A stretch of DNA of 64,000 bases from Streptomyces buecherae (GCF_014295035.1 NZ_CP060404.1:3876501-3940500); one strand, 5' to 3'; counted from the first letter of the stretch, positions 26,361 through 37,265 are shown. Notes: generated by a model not told the origin, from the sequence alone. A program made the numbers and translations.

Positions 26361-26636
26361 TTAGCAGCCACCGCCCCCGCCGCCGCAACCCCCTCCGCCA
26401 CCACCGCCACCGCAGGACGAGCCCCCGCCACACGAGGACCCGCCACCGCACGAGGACCCGCCACCGCACGAGGCGCCGCCACCGCCCGAGGCGCCACCGC
26501 CACCCGACGAACCACCGCCGGCCCACCAACTCCCGCCGCCCCCACGGCGCTTCTTGCCGCCACCGGCCACCTTGCCCAACCAGGCGAGCACGATCGCCAC
26601 CATCACCACGATGTACAGGAAGAGCGCGAATCCCAT
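26361..26636 (-). CDS. Gly/Cys-rich single-pass membrane miniprotein
   Basis: 91 residues. The N-terminus is one membrane helix (GFALFLYIVVMVAIVLAWLG), followed by a basic KKRR cluster and a tail of ~55 residues made almost wholly of Gly, Ser and Cys with repeated GGGSSC units ending in runs of Gly and Cys. Start ATG 26636-26634; stop TAA. Similar Gly/Cys tails end TIGR04222-type membrane proteins, but no TIGR04222 domain is present. Function unknown. It lies upstream of the DUF2617/spermidine-synthase pair on the same strand. The strict periodicity and G+C bias mean a spurious reading of a repeat tract cannot be excluded, though the helix start argues for a gene. Confidence 0.65.
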   Translation of the reverse strand: MGFALFLYIVVMVAIVLAWLGKVAGGGKKRRGGGGSWWAGGGSSGGGGASGGGGASCGGGSSCGGGSSCGGGSSCGGGGGGGGCGGGGGGC

Positions 26637-27145
26637 GCCCTCACGACCTTTCGTTCCCCGTTGTCCCCCGAAGCGAGGCGCGGCCGACGCGGGCGACCGG
26701 GAGGGCGCGGGCCCGAGTGACGCGCGGCGGCGGCCCTTCCCGGCCCCCGCTGGCGCGGCGCGTGCGCGCCGGGTGGGTCCCTCCCGGCGCCCCGCCCCCC
26801 CCCGTTGTCCCCCTTGATCCCCCGATATCCCCGTTGCCCCGTAGATCCCGCAGATTCTGTAGTTTCGGTAGATTCCAGCGTTTCTGTTGATTCCGGCGCT
26901 TCGCTCTTTATCGATGCCTGTGCAGTTATTGCTGGTGAGATCGTCCGCGAAACTCCGCACGCGATGGGTGCGCCGCACACACGGTGCGGCGCGACGAAGT
27001 CCGCAAAGCCCCCTCATGCGCTCCGGGGCGCTTGTCCCGCGTCGCGCCCGCGCGAACTCCCCGCGTGTACCGCTGTGATGCCCGGGGCCATTCCAGGCCA
27101 AAGCAGAGTTGAGCAAATCCAGAGGTTCGGCGGAGGATGTGACGT
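26637..27145. other. Intergenic region with degenerate 9-bp repeats
   Basis: No gene supported in 509 bases. The central part (26803-26911) is a degenerate 9-bp tandem repeat. The last 200 bases are unusually AT-rich for this genome and probably hold the aminotransferase promoter. Confidence 0.5.
26803..26911. repeat. Degenerate 9-bp tandem repeat
   Basis: About twelve consecutive 9-base blocks, most ending in TCC, CCC or TTC and several reading GTAGATTC or GTTGATTC, in fixed phase. One frame reads as Val-Asp-Ser triplets and the opposite strand as Glu-Ser-Thr-type triplets, simply from the periodicity. Confidence 0.7.
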
Positions 27146-28339
27146 ATGAAGCGACCTCCGCTCAACCGCCGCCTCGCCGAATTCGGAACGACGATCTTCG
27201 CCGAAATGGCAGCCCTCGCCATCCGAACCGGCTCCATCAACCTCGGTCAAGGCTCCCCCGACGTCGACGGTCCCGAGGAGGTCAGGGAGGCTGCCGTGCG
27301 CGCGCTGCGCGACGGGCGCGGCAACCAGTACCCCCCGGGCCCGGGCGTTCCCGAACTGCGCGCGGCCGTCTGCGCGCACCAACAGCGTTGGTACGGCCTG
27401 GAGTACGACCCCGACCGCGAGGTCCTCATCACCGCCGGCGCCACCGAGGCGCTCGCCGCCTCGCTCATCGCACTCCTGGAACCGGGCGACGAGGTGGTCG
27501 CCCTGGAGCCCTACTACGACTCGTACGCGGCCGGCATCGCCATGGCCGGCGGCACCCGGGTCCCCGTCACGCTGCGCCCGGACCCCGAGGCGGGTCGCTA
27601 CCGCCTCGACGTGGACGAACTGCGCGACGCCGTCACCGACAACACGCGGCTCATCCTCCTCAACACCCCGCACAACCCCACCGGCACCGTGCTCACGCGC
27701 GAGGAGCTGGCGGCGATCGCCACCATCGCCATCGAGCGCGACCTGTACGTGATCACGGACGAGGTCTACGAGCACCTCGTCTTCGACGACCACCAGCACA
27801 TCCCGCTGGCGTCGCTGCCCGGCATGCGGGAGCGCACGGTGACCATCAGCTCCGCGGGCAAGACGTTCTCCTTCACCGGCTGGAAGGTCGGCTGGGTCAC
27901 CGCGCCGCCGGACCTGCTGGCGGCGGTCCGCTCGGCCAAGCAGTACCTGACGTTCGTGGCCTCCGGCCCGTTCCAGCACGCCATCGCCGAGGCCCTGACC
28001 CTGCCCGACTCGTACTACGCCGGCCTGCGCGACGAGCTCGCCGTCAAGCGGGACCTGCTCGCGGACGGCCTGGCCACGGCGGGGTTCACCGTCTTCCGGC
28101 CGGCCGGCACGTACTTCATCACCACCGACATCCGCCCGCTGGGCCCGGAGATCTCCGCGGACGGCGACGGCCTGGCCTTCTGCCGCGGCCTCCCCGAGCG
28201 CTGCGGCCTGGTGGCCGTCCCCAACCAGTTCTTCTACGACAACCGCGAGGCGGGCGCGCCGTTCGTGCGCTTCGCGTTCTGCAAGCGGATGAGCGTGCTG
28301 GAGGAGGCGGTGGACCGCCTCAAGCAGCTGACCCCCTGA
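27146..28339 (+). CDS. PLP-dependent class I/II aminotransferase
   Basis: 397 residues, fold-type I, KAT/methionine-aminotransferase-like (YbdL/DapL-type) subgroup. Motifs: SINLGQGSPDVDGP, ITAGATEALAASL (phosphate site), LNTPHNPTGTVL, TDEVYEHLVFD and the PLP-lysine loop SSAGKTFSFTGWKVGW. Full length with no sign of truncation. Preceded by GGAGG about ten bases before the ATG. Substrate not certain; the family transfers amino groups from methionine, kynurenine or glutamine-type donors. Convergent with the antitoxin gene. Confidence 0.94.
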   Translation: MKRPPLNRRLAEFGTTIFAEMAALAIRTGSINLGQGSPDVDGPEEVREAAVRALRDGRGNQYPPGPGVPELRAAVCAHQQRWYGLEYDPDREVLITAGATEALAASLIALLEPGDEVVALEPYYDSYAAGIAMAGGTRVPVTLRPDPEAGRYRLDVDELRDAVTDNTRLILLNTPHNPTGTVLTREELAAIATIAIERDLYVITDEVYEHLVFDDHQHIPLASLPGMRERTVTISSAGKTFSFTGWKVGWVTAPPDLLAAVRSAKQYLTFVASGPFQHAIAEALTLPDSYYAGLRDELAVKRDLLADGLATAGFTVFRPAGTYFITTDIRPLGPEISADGDGLAFCRGLPERCGLVAVPNQFFYDNREAGAPFVRFAFCKRMSVLEEAVDRLKQLTP

Positions 28340-28369
28340 CCCGCACGGCGCCCCCGCTCCACCGGATGC

Positions 28370-28402
28370 CGGGGCCGGGCCCGCGAGCCGGGCCCGGCCC
28401 CG
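28370..28402. terminator. Bidirectional terminator hairpin
   Basis: Perfect 13-bp arms (CGGGGCCGGGCCC and GGGCCCGGCCCCG) with a seven-base loop, between the convergent aminotransferase and antitoxin genes. Confidence 0.7.
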
Positions 28403-28427
28403 TCACGCCCGGCTCACTTCTTCGGAC

Positions 28428-28913
28428 TCACCCACGCACCTCAACCTGACCGAGGACGTCGCCATCGAGCGGCCGCGGCGATTCCCTGAGCTGGTCAGGG
28501 TCGGCATTGACGCGAGCCGTGGCGCGCCAGGACACGACGGCGCGATGCACAGCCTCCCCCGCCCCCAGCTCAGCGGCGTCGGACAGTGCTCCAAGAAGCT
28601 CGTCGGTGAAGGCTCGGGTTTCTTCCGCGTCCAAGTGCCGCGCCCAGGGGAACACCTCTGGCAGCGCGAGCTGGAGCGACCTGGCCCCGTCGTCCTGCTT
28701 CATCAGTGCCAGGAACAGCCGAGAGGCAGTCGTCAGGTTCTCCTCGGCGTGCTCCGCGCGCGCGACCGTCGTCAACATCATGTCGGGCGCGTCCCGATGC
28801 GTGACGCGAAGACGTCCCAGGGCCGCGGCCCTCGTCGCGACGCCCTTCGGGTTACGGGACAGATCGGTGAAGGAGACGGACTCTATCTCTGCCGCACGGT
28901 GCGCGATGGCCAT
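28428..28913 (-). CDS. Phd/YefM-type (prevent-host-death) antitoxin, apparently orphan
   Basis: 161 residues; ATG at 28913 (MAIAHRAAEIESVSFTDLSR). The N-terminal IESVSFTDLSRNPKGVATRAA is the Phd-like DNA-binding/dimerisation element, followed by RVTHRDAPDMMLTT and a long helical C-terminal domain (TASRLFLALMKQDDGARSLQLALPEVFPW) seen in Streptomyces antitoxins that normally precede a RelE-like toxin gene. Here the stop is followed within 90 bases by the end of the convergent aminotransferase, so no toxin gene can fit. An operator-like palindrome lies directly before the start. Confidence 0.85.
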   Translation of the reverse strand: MAIAHRAAEIESVSFTDLSRNPKGVATRAAALGRLRVTHRDAPDMMLTTVARAEHAEENLTTASRLFLALMKQDDGARSLQLALPEVFPWARHLDAEETRAFTDELLGALSDAAELGAGEAVHRAVVSWRATARVNADPDQLRESPRPLDGDVLGQVEVRG

Positions 28914-28915
28914 GC

Positions 28916-28942
28916 TCAGAGTGTACTCAGACTGCACTCTGA
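28916..28942. promoter_or_regulatory. Operator-like palindrome before the antitoxin start
   Basis: Perfect 8-bp arms TCAGAGTG (28916-28923) and CACTCTGA (28935-28942) separated by 11 bases that are partly symmetrical. It begins two bases upstream of the ATG, where an autoregulating antitoxin would bind. Confidence 0.55.
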
Positions 28943-29746
28943 TTATTCGGAGTGCCGAGAAGTGGCCCAGCCAGCCCAGCCAGCCCCGCCCCCACCGCTC
29001 CTCCCGCGCGGCCCAAGCGCGCGGCGCGTGGCACGCGGCGTTCGCCCCGCCCTCCGCGCGCCCCGCACGCCCCCACATCTCGGCCAGAGTCCGCACAGCA
29101 CCCCGCCCGAGCGCTGGCCGGGAGTGAGCCCCGGTTCGCCGGGGCGCCCCCGTGGCGCCCCGGCGTATGCCGGTGCGCGCCCCGTGCCCGCACCCGGGGG
29201 GCGCACGTTCGCCCGGCCGAGTGCGCCGGCTCGCTCCCACCCGTCGGTGCGAAGCGGGCCCCGCTGGGCCAGAACACGGGACACGCGGGTACCCGCCGAA
29301 CGGGTGTGGAGGGGCGGCTCTGGGGCACTCGTGCCGCGCCCCGCACGTGCGGTGCGGGGCGGGGCGGCCGTCTTCGCGCCGGGGCCGCCGGTCCAGCGGC
29401 ATACGCCAGCGGCGAAAGGAAGTAGACGTGCCGCGGGCGTGCGTCGTACGCCTGGGGCGCACTTGTCCGCACTGGCTTAGACGGGGGCGTACGCCGGGCG
29501 CGCTCCATGGGCGTACGGCGTCACATGATCGATCCGTAGGTCTCACAGCCGCCCCAGCCGACTCCTGTCGCCGCGTCGTGCGCAGCCGACACGCGCGCAC
29601 AGCGGCCCCTCGGCAGCGCGCCCCGGGCCGGAGGGCCGCCGGGGCTGTCGGGGCTGTCGTAAGGGGGCAGGCCGGGGCAGCCGCGACGGGGGACGAACCC
29701 GTTCGGCCGTCTCCGGTCGCGGGCGCGGGCGCGGTGGCGCATCGTG

Positions 29747-29793
29747 AAGGAGGCCGGGCTCCCGCCTGCATTCCCGGGAGCCCGGCCTCCTTT
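29747..29793. terminator. Strong 17-bp-stem terminator downstream of YbjN gene
   Basis: Perfect 17-bp stem, left arm beginning AAGGAGGCCGGG and right arm ending CCGGCCTCCTT, with a 12-base loop. Both sides end in A/T pairs, so it can act in either direction. The nearest gene end is the YbjN gene, 195 bases away. Confidence 0.75.
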
Positions 29794-29987
29794 ATGCCCC
29801 GCTTCGGCCGTAAGGCCACCCGCTCGCGCCGTACGTCCCCGTGGCACGCGAAAGGCCCGGTGGGCGTCGGCCGCCTGGTGGGGCGGGCCGTGCTCACCGG
29901 GCCTCGTGTCGTCGCTCAGCCGTGCGCGCCCGGGCCGATGGGCTGTGCCAGCGGCGCCGGGTGGGCCGGCCTCGTGCGGGGGCGGGG

Positions 29988-30524
29988 CTACTCCGCGCCG
30001 GGGGCGGCGCCGTCGCCCGGCGTGCCCTCGATGTCGGCCTCCAGGCCGAGCTGCTCCACGAGCCACTTGTCGAACTCGATGGACGCCCGCACCCAGCTCA
30101 CCGTCGAGGAGACGAAGTGCTCCAGGCTGACGCCGGTGCCGATCAGCATCTGCGCCTCGCCGATCAGCCGGACGCTGCCGTCGTCGTTCGTGTGGCTGTA
30201 GACCTTGGGCCACAGGGTGCGGCGGTTCCAGTCGTCGGTCAGCTCCAGGAGCTGGGCCTTGTTCTCCAGCTCGTGCGGCCGGTCGTAGAACGTGCGCACC
30301 GAGAAGACCTGCTGCTCTTCCTCGCCGCGGAACATGAAGTACGTGCGGAACTGCTCCCACGGAGCGGCGAGGTCACCCTCGTCGTCCACCACGTACTTCA
30401 GCTCCATCTGCTCAAGGAGCTGCTTGACCAGGTCCTGGTCGGGGAGGACCGGGCCGCTCGGCCCAGCCTCCTGAGGTTCGGGCTGGCCCCCGAAATTCGG
30501 AATCGAGGTCGGGTCGATGCTCAC
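29988..30524 (-). CDS. YbjN domain-containing protein
   Basis: 178 residues, GTG start with an AAGGGAAAA leader. The YbjN core is seen in YFMFRGEEEQQVFSVRTFYDRPHELE, DDWNRRTLWPKVYSHTNDDG and SLEHFVSSTVSWVRASIEFDKWL. The family is thought to be chaperone-like or regulatory, similar in fold to type III secretion chaperones. Ends in an acidic Gly/Ala tail. Located just downstream of clpB on the same strand. Confidence 0.9.
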   Translation of the reverse strand: MSIDPTSIPNFGGQPEPQEAGPSGPVLPDQDLVKQLLEQMELKYVVDDEGDLAAPWEQFRTYFMFRGEEEQQVFSVRTFYDRPHELENKAQLLELTDDWNRRTLWPKVYSHTNDDGSVRLIGEAQMLIGTGVSLEHFVSSTVSWVRASIEFDKWLVEQLGLEADIEGTPGDGAAPGAE

Positions 30525-30695
30525 CGTGTTTTTCCCTTCGTACGGATTCCGCCATCCTCCCTCATCACCGCCCGGTCACCGCAACCCCGCACGCGCCACC
30601 GGCCCGGCTCGCCCCGGCAGCCGCGGGCCGGGCGATTCCGCTCAACCCGCGGCACACCCGGCGCCGGGCCGCCCGGACGGCCCGGCTCAGCCGGC

Positions 30696-33383
<2,688 letters not shown>

Positions 33384-33797
33384 GGTCGCGCTCCTCCTCG
33401 CTCCTCGACCACGGTCCCACCATCTTGCTTATTACAGCCTACGGTAAGTTGAGTCTATTCCACTCAACTTAGTTTTCTCTCGCTCCCATCAGCGCCGAGG
33501 CCCGCTCGCTGGGCCGCCACCGACCCGCCACCCGGCCACCCGGCCACCCGCCGGTCCGGCGCCCCAGCTCCCCGCCGCCCTCACCGCACCCTCGCCGGCG
33601 TCCCGCCCTTCCCACCCGAGTGCCCACCGTCCGGGTTCCCCCCACCCCGGTTCGCCCCGCCCGGCTCGCCCGCGCCCCTTCGGCCGGCCCCCGCCGCACC
33701 GGTCCGACCAGGCACACTCGGTCCGATGGCGGGGCAGACGTACGACAATCGGCCAGACGGGTGAGGATCAGGCGGACTACGGGGGCGGGCCAGAGCC
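33384..33797. other. clpB upstream region
   Basis: Contains the HAIR operator at 33446-33470; beyond it about 320 bases of Pro/Arg-codon-like GC-rich sequence with no supported gene. Confidence 0.5.
33446..33470. promoter_or_regulatory. HAIR element (HspR operator) of clpB
   Basis: AAGTTGAGT-N7-ACTCAACTT, perfect 9-bp arms. It contains the HspR consensus TTGAGT-N7-ACTCAA; the leftward-reading TTGAGT could also serve as the -35 box, so HspR binding would block RNA polymerase. Confidence 0.9.
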
Positions 33798-34301
33798 ATG
33801 AGTGAGGACGCGAGACGCACGACGCGGAGCCGACTGCGCGCGCTGGGCACGCCGCTGGCGGCGTTCGGGCTGCTGCTGGTGCTGATCGGCGCTGTGGCGC
33901 TGTGGGTCGGCACGAACGCGCACCGCCTGATCACCGGCGAGACGGCCACCGTCCGCACCCTCGAACGCTGCACCGAGGGCGTCGGCACGGCCCCCGCCGC
34001 CGCCTGCGGCAGCGAGTGGGTCTTCCCCGACGGCCGCACCGGCCACGGCGAGATCAAGAACCCGCCGGTGGCCGTAGGCGACAGGATCTTCGCCGGCGAC
34101 GACTGGGCCTACTCCTCGACCGCCCCGTTGCACCGCGCGGTCTGGCTCCCCGGCGCCCTGCTCTGCCTGCTGGTCCTCGGCGCCATCGCCCTCGCCGTCG
34201 GCTACCGCATCGACACCCGCCGCGCCCGGGCGGCCCCGCCACCGCCCGCGCGTCCCCACCCGTCGCGGCACCAGCCCCCGGGCCCCGGGCCGACCACCTG
34301 A
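33798..34301 (+). CDS. Small two-helix membrane protein, unknown function
   Basis: 167 residues. Two membrane helices (PLAAFGLLLVLIGAVALWVG, residues ~20-40, and AVWLPGALLCLLVLGAIALAVGY, ~115-137) flank an extracytoplasmic loop of ~70 residues with two Cys (LERCTEG and AACGSEW) that could form a disulfide; DUF3592-like in layout, not firmly assigned. The C-terminus is a Pro-rich cytoplasmic tail. Start ATG 33798. Sixty bases before the PPOX gene; may be co-transcribed. Confidence 0.75.
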   Translation: MSEDARRTTRSRLRALGTPLAAFGLLLVLIGAVALWVGTNAHRLITGETATVRTLERCTEGVGTAPAAACGSEWVFPDGRTGHGEIKNPPVAVGDRIFAGDDWAYSSTAPLHRAVWLPGALLCLLVLGAIALAVGYRIDTRRARAAPPPPARPHPSRHQPPGPGPTT

Positions 34302-34361
34302 CGCGTTCGCGACGTATGTCCCGGTGCGACCCCACCGGCGGGGCCCATTACGCTGCCCGGC

Positions 34362-34766
34362 ATGGCCATCGACCTCGACCACCCCGACCCCGCCTACGTC
34401 GCGTTCTGGCACGAGCGCCACCTGTGCACCTTCACCACGCCCCGCCCGGACGGCACCCCGCACGTGACGCCGGTCGGCGCGACCTTCGACCCCGAGGCCC
34501 GCGTCGCCCGGATCATCTGCCGTAAGACCAGCACCAAGGCGGCCAACGTCCAGGCCGCAGGACCCGACGGCGCCCTGGTCGCCGTCTGCCAGTTCGCCGG
34601 CGCCCGGTGGGCCACGCTTGAGGGCCGGGCCCGGGTACGTACGGACGAGGCCAGCGTCACGGAGGCGGAACGCCGGTACGCCGAGCGCTACGGCCGACAG
34701 CCGAGGCCCAACCCCGAGCGCGTCGCCATCGAGATCACCCTGACGCGGGCGATGGGAAACGTCTGA
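34362..34766 (+). CDS. F420/FMN-binding PPOX-class family protein
   Basis: 134 residues, pyridoxamine-5'-phosphate-oxidase-like split barrel of the actinobacterial F420-dependent type. Seen: YVAFWHERHLCTFTTPRPDGTPHVTPVGATFD (first strands and the TxRxDGxPHVTPV element), RKTSTKAANV (phosphate-binding), and GARWATLEGRARV. Likely a cytosolic F420H2-dependent reductase of small molecules; substrate unknown. Confidence 0.85.
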   Translation: MAIDLDHPDPAYVAFWHERHLCTFTTPRPDGTPHVTPVGATFDPEARVARIICRKTSTKAANVQAAGPDGALVAVCQFAGARWATLEGRARVRTDEASVTEAERRYAERYGRQPRPNPERVAIEITLTRAMGNV

Positions 34767-35159
34767 CCGACTCCGGCCGGCTGTGGCCGTCCCCCTGGCC
34801 CTGTCACGGCGAGCCGCCGCGAGCCACCGTGGGCCGGTCGTACGAGGCGGGTCGCACCCCGTCGCGTGCCGGCGAGGAGCGCGCGCCCCGCGCGAGCGCC
34901 ATCGCCCCGCACCGCGACGCGCGGTCGCAACAAGCTGCCAACGGCCGCGACGGGCCGCCCACCAGCACCGAGAAATCCCGGCCCGAGCACGGAACGTACC
35001 GCCGCACGAGCGACGAATCGCCACGAAATCCCACGGCCCGTCAGCCACCGTCCGGCATCCGTCAAGCGCCCCGACACGTACCTCTCGTCCCCCGTGTCCA
35101 CATGCCGGGACAATGCCCTGGTTAGCGACCGCCGTGCCGTGGCAAGCTACACGTACCGA
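34767..35159. other. Intergenic region upstream of tRNA-Trp
   Basis: No gene supported in 393 bases. It must contain the tRNA-Trp promoter; no clear consensus boxes seen. Confidence 0.4.
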
Positions 35160-35232
35160 AGGGGCGTAGCTCAATTGGCAGAGCACCGGTCTCCAAAACC
35201 GAAGGCTGTAGGTTCGATTCCTGCCGCCCCTG
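35160..35232 (+). tRNA. tRNA-Trp (CCA)
   Basis: Full cloverleaf of 73 bases: acceptor arms AGGGGCG and CGCCCCT, D arm GCTC-AATTGGCA-GAGC, anticodon loop CTCCAAA with anticodon CCA, and T arm with GGTTCGATTCC. Discriminator G; no encoded CCA end. Confidence 0.97.
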
Positions 35233-35259
35233 CTACAGCAGTCGAAAACGGCACGGCAC

Positions 35260-35300
35260 GGGCCAGCTACTGACGCCACCTCAGGCGCGGGAGCTGGCCC
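35260..35300 (+). terminator. Inverted repeat downstream of tRNA-Trp
   Basis: GGGCCAGCT and AGCTGGCCC, perfect 9-bp arms with a 23-base loop, 28 bases after the tRNA. Confidence 0.45.
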
Positions 35301-35427
35301 TCTCGCTGCCCGGACCACGGCTGGCCCCACCCGAAGATGCCCCGCGACGAGAACGCGTGTCGGCCACCACGGCACTCCACCAGCGCCCCCTCAGCAGCCC
35401 GACCCCGCACCCGCGTTACCGGGCTCG

Positions 35428-35868
35428 TCAGGCGGTCAGCTTCCACATCCAGCCGAGTTGGCGGAGTCCGAGGCGGCGGGTGACCCGCTGGGAGGCGTGG
35501 TGGGTGGCCGTCGTGCTGTGAAACAGCCGCCTGCCGTCCCCGGCCGCCGCCATGACGCGAGCCCAGGCCGCCGTGACCGTCGCCGCGTGGCCGCGCCCGC
35601 GGCAGCCCGGGCGGGTCCACACCCCCGCCTCCGCCGCCCGCGCCGACCAGCACGGGGTGTGGCAGATGGCGATGACCCGGCCCGCCGCCACGGCCATGGC
35701 CCAGGGCCCGAGCGCGCCGTCGAGGAGGTCGTCCCACTCCCCCGCGCCCCAGTTGCCCGGATTCGCCGCTCGCAGCGCCGCCGGGTCGTCCCCGTCCGAG
35801 GTGACCACGCGGGCGGTCGGCGCGTACCGCACCTCGGGCGGGATCAGGTAGTTCCACGCTCGACACAC
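35428..35868 (-). CDS. GNAT-family N-acetyltransferase
   Basis: 146 residues, GTG start. The acetyl-CoA loop is RGRGHA (in RPGCRGRGHAATVTAAW), and the end has the usual ATHHASQRVTRRLGLRQLGW strand-helix. The N-terminal half is short and looks like the C-terminal GNAT domain of larger tandem proteins (FR47-like). Substrate unknown. Confidence 0.82.
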   Translation of the reverse strand: MCRAWNYLIPPEVRYAPTARVVTSDGDDPAALRAANPGNWGAGEWDDLLDGALGPWAMAVAAGRVIAICHTPCWSARAAEAGVWTRPGCRGRGHAATVTAAWARVMAAAGDGRRLFHSTTATHHASQRVTRRLGLRQLGWMWKLTA

Positions 35869-35944
35869 CCCTCACCGTACGAAGGCCGCCCCACGGCCCG
35901 GCGGCCACGCCCCGCCGCCGATCCCGGGCCCGGACTACCCGCGC

Positions 35945-36421
35945 TCACCCCCGCCGTCCCATGCCGACACCGCGCCGCCTCCCCCCGACGGCCTCGCCGT
36001 ACGGCTCGTGCGACCCGTGCGATTCCCGCGACTCGTGCGAGCCGTGCGATTCCCGCGACTCGTACGACTCGTGCGCGTCGAGGAGTTCGTCCCAGTGGTC
36101 GGCCGCCCACGCGCACGCCGCCCGCATGGGGCCGAGCATGCTGCGGCCGAGCGGCGTCAGGGCGTACTCCACCGCGCGGCGCGGGGCCTCGTACTCCGTA
36201 CGCACGATGAGGCCGCCGCGCTCCAGGCCGCGCAACGACTGGGTGAGCACCTTCGGGGTCACGCGGTGGAGCGGGACGCGGAGTTCGGAGAAGCGGCGCG
36301 GGCCGTCCTCCAGGCAGCGCAACACCAGGGCGCCCCACTTGTCACCGAACCGGAACGGCAGCAGCGGGGACGGGCACACCTCGTCGAACAGGTCGGCCGG
36401 CAGCGGCTCGCGGCGCGTCAC
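35945..36421 (-). CDS. HxlR-family transcriptional regulator with His/Glu/Ser-rich tail
   Basis: 158 residues from GTG 36421-36419 (VTRREPLPADLFDEVCPS) with AGGAGG seven bases upstream. HxlR winged helix: FGDKWGALVLRCLEDGPRRFSELRV, the recognition part HRVTPKVLTQSLRGLERGGL, and the wing VEYALTPLGRSML. The last ~50 residues after DHWDELLDAH form an unusual tail of repeated ESYESRESHGSHE-type units encoded by a 27-bp tandem repeat. Divergent from the NmrA-like oxidoreductase at 36543, its likely target, in the manner of thiol/quinone-sensing HxlR regulators (inference). Confidence 0.88.
   Translation of the reverse strand: MTRREPLPADLFDEVCPSPLLPFRFGDKWGALVLRCLEDGPRRFSELRVPLHRVTPKVLTQSLRGLERGGLIVRTEYEAPRRAVEYALTPLGRSMLGPMRAACAWAADHWDELLDAHESYESRESHGSHESRESHGSHEPYGEAVGGRRRGVGMGRRG
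36014..36067. repeat. 27-bp tandem repeat within the HxlR gene
   Basis: Two full units (36014-36040 and 36041-36067) differing at two or three positions, with partial 9-bp copies either side (GACTCGTGC type). It encodes the His/Glu/Ser-rich C-terminal tail. Confidence 0.75.
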
Positions 36422-36542
36422 GGGGCCCCTCCTGACTCTCCTCGCCGCCGCGGTCGCCCGTCGGCGACCTTGGCGGTATCCGGAAGGTAACCGACCGCCC
36501 GGATACCTTCCCGAGCACCAACTCACCCGGAGGTATTCCGAC

Positions 36543-37181
36543 ATGAGCAGGATCGTCATCTTCGGCGCGGCCGGCCGGGCCGGACGGCAGGCCGTCGCCG
36601 AGGCCCGCGGCCGTGGCCACGAGGTCACCGCCGTCGTACGAGCCGCCGCCCGCTACCAGGGGCCGGCGGACGCGGGCGTACGGATCGCCGTCGGCGACGT
36701 CACCGACGCGGCCCGCGTGGCCGCCCTGGCCGCCGGGCACTCGGCCGCGATCAACGTCACGGCGGTGTACGGCGAGGGCACCGACCCCGGCGCGTTCTTC
36801 CCCGCCAGCGCCCGCGCCCTGGTGGCGGGGTTGCGCGAGGCCGGCGTCGGGCGGCTCGTCAGCGGGGGCATCGCCGCCCTGCTGCCCGGGCCCGACGGCA
36901 CACCGCTGCTGGACGCGCCCGGCTTCCCGGCCGAGTTCCGGCCCTTCTGCCTCGCGCACGCGGCCGGCCGCGACGTACTGCGCGCCGCGGGGGCCGAGTT
37001 GGACTGGGTGTACGTGAGCCCGTCCGGCGACTTCGACCACGAGGGAGCGCGCGGCGGCCGGTACGCGGTACGCCCCCACGGCGACATGACGGACCGGATC
37101 TCCTACCCCGACTTCGCCCTCGCCCTGCTCGACGAGGCCACCGCGCCGCGCCACCACCGCACCCACCTAGCGGTGACCTGA
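36543..37181 (+). CDS. NAD(P)H-binding (NmrA/SDR-a type) oxidoreductase
   Basis: 212 residues. N-terminal Rossmann motif IVIFGAAGRAGRQAV, acidic/arginine second strand AVVRAAARY, GDVTDAARV, and ISYPDFALALLDE near the end, as in flavin reductase/anti-sigma-like NAD(P)-binding proteins. GGAGG precedes the ATG. Divergent from the HxlR regulator with 121 bases between. Confidence 0.88.
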   Translation: MSRIVIFGAAGRAGRQAVAEARGRGHEVTAVVRAAARYQGPADAGVRIAVGDVTDAARVAALAAGHSAAINVTAVYGEGTDPGAFFPASARALVAGLREAGVGRLVSGGIAALLPGPDGTPLLDAPGFPAEFRPFCLAHAAGRDVLRAAGAELDWVYVSPSGDFDHEGARGGRYAVRPHGDMTDRISYPDFALALLDEATAPRHHRTHLAVT

Positions 37182-37233
37182 GCCCGGCCGGTTCAGGCCG
37201 GTGGCCCGCGCGCGCCCGCGTCCAGACAGCGAT

Positions 37234-37265
37234 GGACCCGCCGTCCCCGAGGGGTCGGCGGGTCC
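37234..37265. terminator. Terminator of the dnaK operon
   Basis: GGACCCGCCG and CGGCGGGTCC arms with an inner CCCC/GGGG pair and one T-T mismatch, 25 bases beyond the hspR stop. Also suits the convergent oxidoreductase gene. Confidence 0.75.

Larger units (their letters stand above)
28914..29987. other. 1.07-kb region with no supported gene
   Basis: All six frames contain open stretches, but none shows recognisable domains, a convincing start, or a steady third-position bias. Only the operator palindrome at its left end and a strong terminator near 29770 stand out. It may be an old deletion or decay site; the missing toxin of the neighbouring antitoxin would have been on the other side. Confidence 0.5.

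Noticed and set aside
28927..29508. 193-codon - strand frame in the gene desert
   Set aside because: Arg/Ala/Pro-rich composition, no domain, no convincing ribosome-binding site, and comparable frames on the other strand.
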